Shown: positions 18,893 through 28,918, numbered from the stretch's first letter. The stretch is 30,177 bases of DNA from Seminavis robusta (GCA_903772945.1 CAICTM010001392.1:1-30177); one strand, 5' to 3'. Notes: generated by a model not told the origin, from the letters alone. A program made the numbers and translations.

Positions 18893-19926
18893 CTTAAAAA
18901 GCTTTGTTGAGCAACACACTATTTTAGACCCTTACTACTGGCCTGATGGGGTGATGGCCAGTGACTAGACTAGCTAGCAACCGCTATAAGATAAAGATAT
19001 CATCATCATTAAAGCAAACAATGCAGTCATACAATGCCAACATTGTCTCCACCGCCTGGTACCGGTACGGTACTTCCAGCCTGGGGAACAGTAGGTTCGG
19101 CAACCAATTATCCAGAGAGCTCCGAATAGATAGATTGGATCATTCCAGGAAAGAATGCGACTTGCTTGGAGGGGCCAGCGGTGCAACGAGTCCAATTTGC
19201 AAAAAGCAAGATTGGAGCTATTTTTACCGGTATGCAGGGCACTCATCAGCCACACAGTACGGCACATCGTGGAGGTAATCGGTATGTACCATCGCAAGTT
19301 ACACAATCGCAAGCTAGCTTCTGTAGCTGGTTGCCAAAGAAGCCATGCCTTCTCTGCAGAAGAAAGAAGCAATCAAACATGAGTTTCTGCTCTTCAGGCT
19401 TTATCAAATGCAGCAAAAGGGTACTGGTACTCAAGAATTCGCGTCACAGAGATACACGGGCGCCGAGCTGTAACCGTGCAGGTTGCTGAAATGAGTGGCG
19501 ATCATCTCAGTTGCGGTGACTGAAAGCTCCCCCTTCATGTTGATGGCTACTCCGATGGGATGCAATACTGAGCAAAGAATCCTGGTCTGCAGTACTATTG
19601 ACAGTAGCTAGTTAATAAGTCACATTTGTATAGTGGCCTCGAACTCAACTCAGTCAGGTTGAAACAAGTTCACTTATACAATCACAACCCCAGCGATGTA
19701 GCTTTGACGACATGCTTTCAGCTTTTCCTGGTAAAATAATTGTATCTCTATAGTGTTGTGACATTCCTTGTAGACCGGGTGAGCTCAGTCACAGGATTGC
19801 CACTTCAATTCTTTCTTCTTGGCGTGGCAACAGTTCTTCTTTTCTGTGTATTATTGGAACCATTACTCACAGTTCCTAGGCTGCTTTCTTTTTCCATCAC
19901 AGATCAGGTCCTTTGGTGGTGGCAGG
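18893..19926. other. Intergenic region between convergent genes
   Basis: No gene is supported. TACCGGTA occurs at 19060-19067, within a longer GGTACCGGTACGGTACC-like cluster, and at 19225-19232. Overlapping plus and minus frames of 62-132 aa across 18960-19490 show no recognisable motifs. The last 150 bases are pyrimidine-rich and form the 3' flank of the CCDC43-like gene. Confidence 0.45.
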
Positions 19927-20592
19927 TTATCGTTTCCTTTCTCCCTTGTTAGCCCTATTTCGTCTTTCTTCCTTTAGTTTGATTTTGTCTTGTTTCGCTT
20001 GTTTGGTTTTCTGCTGTTCTTCCTTTTTCGTTTGCCCTTTTACTTTGCGCAGTTCTTTGGCATTTTCGAGACTTTGTTGTTTGGCGGCTTCCTTGTTGAC
20101 ATTTACATGGGCAAGCTCCCCTTCTTCATCCTCATCCTCGTCGTCGTTTTCATAGGCGAATCGAGCCAACATGGCTTTCTTGGCTTCCTCGTCAATGACG
20201 GAGCTCTTCTTCTCTTCCTTTTTTGTTTCTTCCGGTATAGCGGCAGCCGCTATTTTGGCAGCTTCTAGTCTCTGGGCGTCTTCTTCCGCCTTTTGGTTTT
20301 TTGCCTCCACCAAATGCGTTCGATACCGATCCTGCAACTCTTTCTTGAGTGCTTGCCATGCATCCACATCATCACTATGAGATTCCGAACTGGCTTGCAG
20401 TAATTCCAATACGCCATCCCACTCTTCGTCATCTGCTCCTGAGTTGTTGTCATCGACATCATTGCCGTCCAATAAAGCCTCGTCGTCCGCGGGAAGCAGA
20501 CCCAATAGATACGGCCCGTACGTCTCAGGATCCAATCCCAATGTAGGCAATTTCTCTCCCAGGAAGGAAGCCAAGAAATGATCTTCGTCCAT
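19927..20592 (-). CDS. CCDC43-family coiled-coil protein
   Basis: This is an intact 221-aa frame, matching the usual length of CCDC43 proteins (about 220 aa). The N-terminus, FLASFLGEKLPTLGLDPETY followed by GPYLLGLL (residues 7-33), fits the conserved CCDC43 N-terminal helical domain (pattern LGLDxExYGxYxxGLL). Residues 35-60 are acidic, 76-135 helical and charged, and 140-150 contain KAMLARFAYEND, matching the conserved ALLxxYA block before an acidic stretch (150-159). A Lys/Gln/Glu coiled coil (165-215) ends in KGERKR, like animal members. The molecular function of the family is poorly known. Composition is extreme, so the call rests mainly on the N-terminal block and the C-terminal signature. 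Confidence 0.7.
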   Translation of the reverse strand: MDEDHFLASFLGEKLPTLGLDPETYGPYLLGLLPADDEALLDGNDVDDNNSGADDEEWDGVLELLQASSESHSDDVDAWQALKKELQDRYRTHLVEAKNQKAEEDAQRLEAAKIAAAAIPEETKKEEKKSSVIDEEAKKAMLARFAYENDDEDEDEEGELAHVNVNKEAAKQQSLENAKELRKVKGQTKKEEQQKTKQAKQDKIKLKEERRNRANKGERKR

Positions 20593-21323
20593 TATTGCTT
20601 TAGTCTAAGTAGTCTAATTATGAAGGTGGTGACTATTATGATGTATCTATCTGTAGATGGAACGATCTGGTTTCCTTTACAAACAGTGTTGGCTCGTGGG
20701 GTTGTGTGTTTTGTGGTTGGTTGTGGTTTGTTTGGCGCACTGGTACACGACTTTTGGCGTCATTAGTCATACGTACTTTGCGGCTTTCTTGCGTGTTTCA
20801 TATTTGATCCAGAGCGGGACAAAGCTTAGCTCTAACGTTAAACTCTTTTTATAAGCCAGTGTAGCTATGTAAGCTACCAAGGCAGCTTTAATTTTGGCAA
20901 CAAAAATTGCAAAGCTTCCACAAACTAACTCGAGTTGCTGTGGAAGGGTAATACATGTATGATACATTCATTCAAACCATGAAGGGTGACATGAGGGAAC
21001 CATCTTCTTTGGCGCCAACCTGTCCTGCAGTGCCAGTATCTTACTAAGGTATTTGTGGTTACCGGTATGGCTGGAGTTGTCTATTTTTTTTAAATAGAAT
21101 CGAGTCGGAATCTACCATTCAACCGCATTTCCATGCATGATGGGCCAACCTTAGTTTTGGATGCATGCGATGGAGTGACGAGTACGTACAAATTTTCCAG
21201 GCAAGTCAAGATCAACTAACGGTGGCTGCATGGGAACAAGTTTATGCTGACTTGGAGAGGGCAGCTGGCTCCTTACTGGAAATGATGACCTGTGATCGTG
21301 GACAAGGATTGTGCAGAAGTACA
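20593..21323. other. Intergenic region, nothing recognised
   Basis: This holds the CCDC43 promoter at its left edge. One TACCGGTA occurs at 21060-21067. Frames of 60-70 aa lack motifs. No RNA gene is visible. Confidence 0.4.
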
Positions 21324-21455
21324 TTGGTTGGGGCAGTCGGATTCTTGCACGATAGATAGGCAAGAAAAGCAGGTGAACTTTACTGTGGTCGTTGGTTGGG
21401 GAGGCGAACTTTTTGCACGGTCTACTAGGCAAGATACAAGTGAACTCTTAGTATG
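21324..21455. repeat. 68-bp tandem duplication
   Basis: A unit beginning TTGGTTGGGG at 21324 is repeated at 21392. Both share, in order, TTGGTTGGGG, TTTTGCACG or CTTGCACG, TAGGCAAGA and GTGAACT. The copies have diverged by substitutions and small indels. It is noncoding. Confidence 0.75.
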
Positions 21456-21974
21456 ATCCCTACTCCAGTATTGTACCGGGTCTGATGGTGTTGGATAAAG
21501 GCAACATGGTTGCTCACTACGGGGAAACAACTAGCTAGAGTCTGTAGCCAAGCTCGGACCAGCCAGGCTTCGCGGAGGAACGCAGGTGACCAACCCGCAA
21601 ACCTGCTGCTGGGTTCAACTGATAGTAGTCAGTTTTTAGTTCGCTCGGATAGAAGTTTCAAGTAGTAGATACTTTTAGTTCATCTTTGGTTTATTATTAA
21701 TTTTACGGAGCGTTCTTGGTGTGATGAGCCATGGTTGAGCTTGTAAGTGAGCTATCCTGCACTGCTTCCTTCGTTCCAGCCTGTGGTGCTTCTGTTCATA
21801 CTCGCTCCATTCCAGGCAACTGTTTATGAATGAATTGTACACGTTCAACGAAACGAATTGCATTGAATCGATGGGCCCGGTAGCCGGCACTCGGGCCACA
21901 AATGCGGCCCCTCTCCTGGGCTTGTTGCTTGCTTGCTGTACTGTAATACTGATGAGATGCTTGCGATGCTTGGC
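21456..21974. other. Intergenic region, nothing recognised
   Basis: This is the 3' flank of the minus-strand RRxS protein gene. Several short frames on both strands show no family resemblance. A plus-strand frame from 21933 to 23069 is the antisense shadow of the RRxS gene. Confidence 0.4.
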
Positions 21975-22769
21975 TCATCCCGAGAACAGTTTCCGTTTGC
22001 CATCCGACCGCAGCAAACAGGGCGAGTGAGCCGATGTAAGCGTGCTGTCGTCTCCCTTGCTGCTGGTATCGGTTGTGGTTTGGTCCGACACGGTCGAAGC
22101 ACTATCTTGACGAGTAGGGTACATGGCGTTTCGATCCAACAACCGGCTGCGACTCATCAGTTTGGTCTTGGAGATGGATTCCCGGCGTCCTGGTTTGACC
22201 GGTGGCATCTCACTGCCCGGTCTTCGTACCGGACTCAAGTCGAGGCGCTTGCCAGTAGTACCCACATCGTTGTGGTTATTGTTGTGAGACAGCATGAACC
22301 GCGTCGAGTGGATCTTTTGCGAGCTAATGGAATCTCTTCGTTTGGGACACACGGGTTTGTGATCCGACCCCGAGCTGTCAAAGAGAGCTTCTTCGTCTTC
22401 TACCACGGTACCGAATTGTTGAGAGTAGCCCATGAAGGACTCGGAAAAGAACGAGTCGCCGAGATCGGAAATGGTCAAACTGGATACGGAACTGCCGGGT
22501 ACGGATCCTCTTCTGCCGCCAGCAGCGGGCGTGACGAGATCACCCCAAAAGATGCTGTTGCGGGCACTGGGGCGACGAGCCGCCGCCACCATGGGGATAT
22601 CACTGTTGTCTTCGTCTGCTGCTGGTCGAGCATAGGGCAGCTCGGGCTGTCGTCCATCCAAGGCATGGTCGCTGCCAAAGTTCTTGAGCTCGGCGTCTTT
22701 CCGCTGTTCTTTCTCGGCTTGCTTCACAGAGTCGGGTTCTCCTTGGTTCGATGCGTTGCGGTCCATCAT
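21975..22769 (-). CDS. Unrecognised 264-aa protein with clustered RRxS sites
   Basis: The frame is intact from ATG 22769 (a second ATG follows at once) to TGA at 21975-21977. It is polar and appears disordered, with no membrane segment or known domain. Five basic-directed serine motifs are spread along it: RRPS (65-68), RRGS (86-89), RRDS (144-147), RRPGS (182-186) and RRES (195-198). RRxS is the preferred site of PKA and other AGC kinases. A conserved-looking core around residues 70-125 (NSIFWGDLVTPAAG, then SLTISDLGDSFFSESFMGYS) separates the first two sites from the rest. Function is unknown; a phosphorylation-controlled regulator or scaffold is inference. The 378-aa antisense frame on the plus strand is longer but has a poor composition and is rejected. 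Confidence 0.65.
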   Translation of the reverse strand: MMDRNASNQGEPDSVKQAEKEQRKDAELKNFGSDHALDGRQPELPYARPAADEDNSDIPMVAAARRPSARNSIFWGDLVTPAAGGRRGSVPGSSVSSLTISDLGDSFFSESFMGYSQQFGTVVEDEEALFDSSGSDHKPVCPKRRDSISSQKIHSTRFMLSHNNNHNDVGTTGKRLDLSPVRRPGSEMPPVKPGRRESISKTKLMSRSRLLDRNAMYPTRQDSASTVSDQTTTDTSSKGDDSTLTSAHSPCLLRSDGKRKLFSG

Positions 22770-22809
22770 CTTCTACTCAGAGTTAGTGAAAGAAAAAGTT
22801 GGGTAGCTG

Positions 22810-22914
22810 CTGAAAAAGTAAGTGTGAGAACGTTGGGATTGTGGGAAGTTGGTATACAAAGTGTGAGCTGGATTGTTCGAGATGTGTTTCTCCATGTGAA
22901 TGAAGAGAACTTAC
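22810..22914 (-). other. Probable 5'UTR intron of the RRxS gene
   Basis: On the minus strand, TCGATTG is followed by the ideal donor GTAAGT (plus 22914 downward). A T-rich acceptor TTACTTTTTCAG ends at plus 22810. The 105-bp length is typical for a diatom intron. It lies 40 bp upstream of the ATG, and no ATG precedes the donor in the same frame, so it would be in the 5'UTR. A transcript would settle it. Confidence 0.45.
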
Positions 22915-23069
22915 CAATCGAGGAGGTAGAAAGCTCTTCGGATCTTCGGATCAGGCTAAATGAACCCCTCCAACCTTGCTTGGAAGTCCAGCGACGCAAC
23001 TATTCAGCCCTTAGAAACCGGTTCGGGCATCCCCAGCAGCTCACAACCCTCCACAAGATACTACAATAG

Positions 23070-25054
23070 CCAGCTCACCTGGCATAGTGTACCGTAGTGG
23101 CCGCTACCCACCACCACCCAAGCAACCGAAAACTGATGCAAAATACCTAATAACCTTGTGAAGAGCATCCGATAAACCCAAAAATTAGGCCGATTCAAAG
23201 TGTCTATAGTAGGGCTTTAGTGGGTCTTTAGTACATGTACTAGTAGGGCTTTACTGAGTATTGCACAACTTACCACCGACTCAATGCAATTGACAACGAC
23301 TTTACAACAGCTAGAAAAGAATTAAAGGAGAGTGCTACAAGAAACATCATTCAATAGTCAACTAAACTCCAATTGAAAGTACAGTTGACTCTATGCCTTA
23401 GGGTAGATTGCCATTGTCATTCTACAACAGCCAAGAGCATTTAATAAAGCCACTGAAAAATGACTGTTATTCTTTTAAAATTGGAGAAAGTAGCTGAGAA
23501 GATGAGAAGATACTCCAGAGAAGAGGGTCTTTTGATTCACCGTATACCCCGGTGTGGCAATTGTCCCTTGGTAATTATAGAATTTTGGCTACTGTCCCCA
23601 GACACTCTCTGTTCACCCGTTCAAACGATTCAATTGATGGATTCAAGACGTTGTGGACGTTCCACTCGGGAACAATCCAGTCTAGGTACGTACCATTGCG
23701 GGACCGCACTGATATGCCACAGTGGGAGCTCCTCCGTAGCTTGATCTGTTGTCCTGCGTCCACCCCCACAAGCTGACACTCTGTAGATACAATTCTAGGC
23801 CCTCACTCTATTGATCTCTGCCCCTGCATACATCATGGAGATTATTGACTGCAAAAAGCTTGCGCTTTGTGCTGGGACTTTGGCCAAGAAAGCATAGCAT
23901 GCTCCTGATCCGAACATCCCTCCCAAGCAAGAGCCTACCAACCACCAACAGCGACGTTTTATTGGATTTGAGCAACCCCTTTAACAACCTTTGCCCTGAA
24001 AAAATCACCACCTCAGTCTGGGACGTGGTTGTTGGGCTGATGGAGCGCCTGTAAAGTAGAAATCTAGGAACTGTCTAGGCCTACTTGACAAGAGTGAATG
24101 ATGCCTTGAAGCCTATCTATGATCTATGATTGCTACATGACATTGTTTGGGAGCCATGGCGAGCCTTATGCTTTGTGCTCCCTCCTGCGCTGAAGTGCCC
24201 GCTGGGACTTGAGAGGCTCGACTCAAAATAAATGATTCCAGCACGGTGAAAGATAGAATATCCAAAACAAACTAACTGAAGCCTCCCACCTCAAGCCTGA
24301 TGGCTGCTGGGGCCTCCGAAGGGACTTGGCTCCACAAGGATGCATTCGAAATGAAAATAATACAACCCTGTGTAGCCCGTGTCCCGGTAGCGGTAAACTA
24401 TAGCCCACAAAGCTAGCTAGCTAGATGGCCGACCGAAACGCCTGTTTTGCTCTATCGCCCTCTTCCCCTAACGGCGACTGTGAAGACCCCTAGCTTGATC
24501 CGAAGATCAAAAACGAAGGGTGGAAATGAGAACAGAGCGGTCTCGTGGTCTCTTAGTTTCACCTAACTTGGACCGAGAGTCAGAATGGCTGCAAGATTGA
24601 TGGCAGAGCAAGAAAGCTCCACGAGCGGCTATCTTAGCCCCTTCAATGCACCCCCATTCTCCTTTGAAGCTGCAAACTGCGACTGGATGGGATACGCTGG
24701 GACCGCAATGTCTCAACCCTTCGAGTTTGATGCATTGCTCTCAGGACTGCATAGCTGGCTGGGTCGCTCCGAGCAGAGAAAGGGAGCTGAAAGGGGCAGC
24801 TTGGAAACGTGCTGCAGTTGATATGCTATTGGCTGGATCCTCTTCATCTTTCTCTGCTGAGAGGATGGAGGAACCTGCGCCCTCGTTGTGATGGCGCTCG
24901 AGAAGATCCAGAGCATGGGATTCAATTGCACAAAGAGCATCCAGCAAAGATCAAACAGTACCCAAGCAAGCAACTCAGTGTTCGTAGATGACGAATCTCC
25001 TGTATGTATTGGTACTTTGATTTCATTGCTTCTTCGGCCTTTGTCTTCTACGCA
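23070..25054. other. Two-kilobase gene-poor region
   Basis: No gene is supported. Frames of 60-139 aa occur on both strands, the most protein-like being plus 24585-24821 (starts MAARLMAEQESSTSGYL) and plus 23845-24054, but neither shows a motif and both are overlapped by others. A run AGCTAGCTAGCTAGATGG occurs near 24411. No RNA gene is visible. Confidence 0.4.
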
Positions 25055-25163
25055 AGTACTTGGTTGGTTTACTGCTCTACCTTCCATTATGGTTCCTCTT
25101 ATCAACCCTGACCATTGGGCCTCGCCAGTCATATTCAGGTTGGGTAAGGTCCACTACTGACAA
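25055..25163 (-). pseudogene. Decayed tandem copy of the Spondin gene 3' end
   Basis: On the minus strand 25160-25078 reads VVDLTQPEYDWRGPMVRVDK followed shortly by a stop. The intact gene's end, 25325-25400, reads GVGDLSQPGYDWRNPMMRVE. Flanking noncoding sequence is also shared: TACTTGGTTGGTTTACTGCTC at about 25060 against TACTTGGTTGGTTTTACTCTAC at about 25237. The whole 3' end was therefore duplicated in tandem and the outer copy has decayed. No upstream Spondin sequence is left in the copy. Confidence 0.65.
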
Positions 25164-25324
25164 CTAGTCTAGTGCCACCGTCATGCGTGGACGTAGTAGA
25201 CGTACTTTGCTTTATTCGCGATCCACCATAGTTTTCTACTTGGTTGGTTTTACTCTACTTCTCTAGCTTCCTGTACCGGTGATGATTAGGCCTATATGTC
25301 CATGTATGGGTCCACAAATTTCTC

Positions 25325-26099
25325 TTACATCATGTCCATTTCAACCCTCATCATTGGGTTGCGCCAGTCGTATCCAGGCTGGGAAAGATCTCCTACTCCA
25401 AAGAAACCACGGTGCACATGCACAAAACCCTCTCCATTGCCAGACCTAGCATTGCCCGTAACAGCATCGCAAGCAGGTCCTGGAATACTACTGCAAAGTT
25501 CATTGTTTTCTTCCGATCCACTGTCGTATCCAGGGCCATCGAGGATGGCCTTGGGTTCCAACTTGACTCCATTCAGGGCCACAAAGCAGTCATTGCTATT
25601 GACCGCCATGGCGGCAATGGTCAGATAGGGATACTCCAAGTCATGGGGGACCACGAACTCTAGTGTTTCACCTCCAAAGTAGGGAGCTCCTTCGTTTTGA
25701 ATTCCAACATATCCCGCATGGAAAGATGCATTGTACGCTTGAACCAATGGGGTAGGGTCTCCATCTTCGGCCAGGCGGGCCAACTCCTCACTGGCTTGCA
25801 TACCAACGGTGAAGATGGGAGTCACGTCAGCATGGTGTGTCATGACAAGCAAAGAAGGCTCCAAAGGGTTGTTGATAGGCTTGGTTGGTGACTCGAATAG
25901 TGATGAATTTGCCCTCTGCCAATTCCTCTTCGGCTGTTTGTTCGTCTTGACGAGGTTCTGTGACTTTTTCGTCCTCAAGGGTTTGCCTGCTGTAGAGTGT
26001 TCGACGGAGACCCGAAGAAGTACTAGAGAAAGTACTATCGATCGCATGAACGGCCGAACTTGCGGCAAGAGTTGAGATGATGAGGTTGAAGAGCTTCAT
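25325..26099 (-). pseudogene. Secreted Spondin_N-domain protein with single-base frameshift
   Basis: ATG 26099 opens a signal peptide (MKLFNLIISTLAASSAVHA), a polar stretch (20-63), then FITIRVTNQAYQQPFGAFF, the first strand of a Spondin_N domain. This frame stops at codon 91. The domain continues in the next frame from about 25850: VMTHHADVTPIFTVG, ASEELARLAEDGDPTPL, AMAVNSNDCFVALNG, ENNELCSSIPGPACDAV, GEGFVHVHRGFFGVGDL, ending at 25325. The span is 775 bases, one more than a multiple of three, so a single extra base near GACAAGC (25844-25850) accounts for the break. Corrected, it would be a 257-aa single-domain secreted protein, normal for microbial Spondin_N proteins, which are thought to act in adhesion or matrix binding. 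Either the gene is very recently dead or the base is a sequencing error, because all other domain features are preserved. Confidence 0.75.
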
Positions 26100-27052
26100 G
26101 GTTATCTGTTAGTTTGAAAGTGGTTTGTGTACTTTTGGTTTGTGTTTTGGTGTTTTGGTTTTGTAAGCAGGATTGTTCGTTTCGATGCCGAGGATGCAGT
26201 TAGTTGCTGTGGGAGAAGAACCTTGAATTGAATTGAATTGCACATCGTCTTTCAAGAGACGAAAGCCCCCTTTGCCCTGCTCAAGCTCATCCAGTGCCCA
26301 TCCTAGTAGCATGCAACTAGTTGCAAATGGAGATCAAAGCGAGGCACTGGCAATCTCTTTCCTTGTCGCTCGTGGAAGTGCGCTTTTACGTAGAGTGTGA
26401 TTGGTGGGTGCGCCCACCTTCCCAGACAGGGAATGAAGAGATTCTACAGAACGGAGAGTATGAGTTAACAGGGAGCCGACCATAAGGGAGACTGACGGAC
26501 AGGAATCCTGGAGAGCAGCCAACTCATCCAAGGATGAGGTGTGTGGACCGAAGTGTCGGGTGCACAGGTGGTGTGCTCCTATGTGGTGTTGATGACTAGC
26601 TGAAGGACTACTAATCTGGCGGCTACAAATCAGGTATCACTTTTTCTGAAACCAGAGTTGCAGCCGCCCTGACACCAATTTTCCTTTTTACTGGGGGTAA
26701 TTAGTGTTGAGCGTCCGCAACCTGAAAAAGTATCGCTGCCCGAGCAGTGACCGCCTCCCTCGCCCAAACCTTACTCTGAAGAGAAAGTAAGCATGGACTT
26801 AGCATTTTGATGACGCCAGCGGCAGGGTTCACACCAGTGTGACTTCCTTAGGGTCCGGTGTCCGGAGATGGCGGCGTTTTGCAACCGGCCGATGGTGTGC
26901 AAGGAGTTTTTGTCGAGCCCGATTCGTCTTGAAAGGTACCGTCTATGTTTGTGTCAGTGACCGGTGTTATCGAGTGTAACCGATCCGGTCACCGAGGAGC
27001 TATCGGTCCAACCAGGTGGGTACTCCTTTGAAGGGTGACTTAGACGCAATGA
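26100..27052. other. Intergenic region and left flank of the right-end element
   Basis: The first 100 bases are the T/G-rich upstream flank of the Spondin gene. No gene is supported. Two inverted repeats are present: GGCGGCTACAA (26618-26628) against TTGCAGCCGCC (26658-26668, one mismatch), and GTGACCGG (26957-26964) against CCGGTCAC (26985-26992, exact). Base composition appears to rise in G+C from about 26700 onward. Confidence 0.4.
26957..26992. repeat. Inverted repeat upstream of the Gag-like frame
   Basis: GTGACCGG at 26957-26964 pairs exactly with CCGGTCAC at 26985-26992, and inner bases (GTTA with TAAC) extend the stem imperfectly. It lies about 90 bp before the open frame, where a retroelement might carry a structured leader, but this role is inference. 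Confidence 0.55.
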
Positions 27053-27082
27053 CAAATACTTTACGGAATCGCTAGTACCGCC

Positions 27083-28795
27083 TTGTACCCCCACGAAACG
27101 GCCGCTCTTCAAGCAAAAGACCGAGCTGAGGACAAGCACGAGCTCCATGAAGGACCCGCCGAACGCTCTCCCGGGATCAACGGTGGAAACCGTGAACATA
27201 GGATCGCCTGCGCAAACGCGCCTTCTTCGAGTGGAAGCACCAAGGGGCGTGGAGGGTCGATCTCCTCGAAGGCGAAAGAAGCCCCCCGCCTCGCCGGGAC
27301 CTTCTCGAGCGATACCGGCGGATCTCTCAGCACCCCCATCCCGGGTAATCAGAAGATCGCTGCCCCCAAGAAAACACCCGAAGGCTCGCTGAACGAGGCA
27401 GAGAGAGACCGAAAGATCTCGGAGCTGGCCGCCCAGGAACGAGATAAGGAGGAAGTCGCCCAAGGAGAAAAGCGGCTCGCGGCAGCAAACTATGAGCAAG
27501 AACGAGCCAATGAGATGGCCGTCCAGAAACTCCTACGTGAACATGAGGCAGCCAGAGCCCAACGAGCAAAAGCATCTGAAACCGCCAAATACAAGCAGGA
27601 AACAGAGGTTCAGCGACGCGTTGAACAAGCCCTGGCCGCCAAGGCTCGCCAGGAAGGACTCCGAGATAGGCACCCCGGGACAGGCGACGGTACGGCTCCG
27701 CCGACACCCAGCTTCTCCCCTGGCGTACCATCCAGTCCAACCAGCCGCTTTTGGTACGGGTATGTGAACGGGGTCAATGGAGCATACGGAGTGGGCAACG
27801 AACAGCGCAAGATGAAGCCATTCGCCAGCGATACGATTCTTGCCTGTGCCCGCAGCACGGCTGCCGAAGCCTGGGAGTGGGTGAGTGCCGAAATCGCCCA
27901 TACAGCTGACAACGCCCCGGCCCCCGACAAGATCCGGCGATGGGAAGACCCTGAGCCCGCCAATAGACGAGTGGTACGCAATCCAGCCGGCCCACCCACC
28001 ATGCTCGCCGGAAAGGACCCGTCTACCAAGGACAAGAATGCGATCTACAACATCCCAATCAAGGAGGGCACGGCAGTTCTCGCGAAAGGTTTGGACCCAG
28101 AAGGAATCAGTCCTCGAACGGCCAAAACAATTGGCAACACCTTGCTAGATGTATTGTCCCTACCATGTAAGACACAGACCGGTGAACGCGACGATGTAAC
28201 CAGCGAAATCAGAAATTCTCTCTTCGCCGCCGTCAGTCGCCAAACTGTCGACGACGAGGAGGTTCCCCCCGACCTCAAGTGGCAGCAGCCTTCCAGAAAC
28301 TCAGTCTCAGCCTGCAAGAACGACGAAGACCTACGGGAACACAAGCGAGATGTGGAAGAAATGGAGGAACAACACCTTTACCGGTCCATCGAGCAACAAC
28401 GCACCATCCTCGTCATGAACGACTACCCTCTGAGCCTCGCCGACACTTGGAGTAGCGAGGGATTTAAGGCCACACTCAACCGCAAGGGAATCAATTATTA
28501 CAAAGCCTTCCTTGACCATCTCATTCAGCTTTCGTCCGGCCAAGGATGGAACGCCACCACCACGGTCATCGAATACTATGTGAATAAGTGGCGCATCATT
28601 CGGGCCAATTTCCATTCCCGGCTCCTAGCCCTAAGCCAACTTTATGTCACCCTCCGCGATGGATATGAAAGCGACTGGCTGCACCTCAAGCTCACGGGCA
28701 AGAGTGACTCCCTGCTCACGCAGACTGGAGGAGCAGAAGGTGCCCGGAAAGGAGGAGCTGTCCCCCGCGAAATCGCCCTCTGCCAGAAATGCTAG
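27083..28795 (+). CDS. Gag-like coiled-coil protein of a probable mobile element
   Basis: The frame is open from 27053 to TAG 28793-28795 and has no ATG before codon 145 (27515), so the true start lies there, or in another frame (ATG 27147), or upstream through splicing. Residue numbers count from 27083. Residues 103-195 are a long charged coiled coil (EAERDRKISELAAQERDKEE and on). A Pro-rich linker follows (197-222), then an aromatic block (FWYGYVNGVNGAYGVGNE, 223-240). A helical region (410-540) includes IEYYVNKWRIIRANFHSRLLA. It ends in CQKC. Coiled coil, helical core and terminal Cys motif fit a Gag-type structural protein, but no family is recognised. Codon use appears distinctly richer in G/C than in the genes to the left. 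Confidence 0.5.
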   Translation: MYPHETAALQAKDRAEDKHELHEGPAERSPGINGGNREHRIACANAPSSSGSTKGRGGSISSKAKEAPRLAGTFSSDTGGSLSTPIPGNQKIAAPKKTPEGSLNEAERDRKISELAAQERDKEEVAQGEKRLAAANYEQERANEMAVQKLLREHEAARAQRAKASETAKYKQETEVQRRVEQALAAKARQEGLRDRHPGTGDGTAPPTPSFSPGVPSSPTSRFWYGYVNGVNGAYGVGNEQRKMKPFASDTILACARSTAAEAWEWVSAEIAHTADNAPAPDKIRRWEDPEPANRRVVRNPAGPPTMLAGKDPSTKDKNAIYNIPIKEGTAVLAKGLDPEGISPRTAKTIGNTLLDVLSLPCKTQTGERDDVTSEIRNSLFAAVSRQTVDDEEVPPDLKWQQPSRNSVSACKNDEDLREHKRDVEEMEEQHLYRSIEQQRTILVMNDYPLSLADTWSSEGFKATLNRKGINYYKAFLDHLIQLSSGQGWNATTTVIEYYVNKWRIIRANFHSRLLALSQLYVTLRDGYESDWLHLKLTGKSDSLLTQTGGAEGARKGGAVPREIALCQKC

Positions 28796-28918
28796 ACCAT
28801 CCTCGACGGCGGGACCGGCTGCCCCTGGACTGCCCTATGTGGAAATGCGGCAAAACGGGCAGGCAAGGAAGCCCTTCGTCGTTTGGCAGCTGGTGAAGCA
28901 GCACCTCCGCCCGAATAA
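28796..28918 (+). other. In-frame continuation completing a Cys-rich motif
   Basis: Directly after the TAG the same frame stays open for 40 codons to TAA 28916-28918. It reads TILDGGTGCPWTAL, then a basic, Ala-rich helix (AAKRAGKEALRRLAAGEAA). With the preceding CQKC this gives C-x2-C-(stop)-x8-C-P-W, which looks like one small zinc-binding motif cut by the stop. Either the TAG is a nonsense mutation, or it is suppressed by readthrough, as some retroelements and viruses do between Gag and Pol. Confidence 0.4.

Noticed and set aside
21933..23069. A 378-aa plus-strand frame
   Set aside because: It is antisense to the RRxS protein and to its 5' flank. Its composition is a mirror of that gene, with no motif, and the minus frame has the better start context and the upstream intron.
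25325..26068. A 247-aa frame read from its first ATG (26068)
   Set aside because: Its first 70 or so residues are the wrong frame of the Spondin gene's N-terminus. The signal peptide at 26099 shows the true start and the frameshift.
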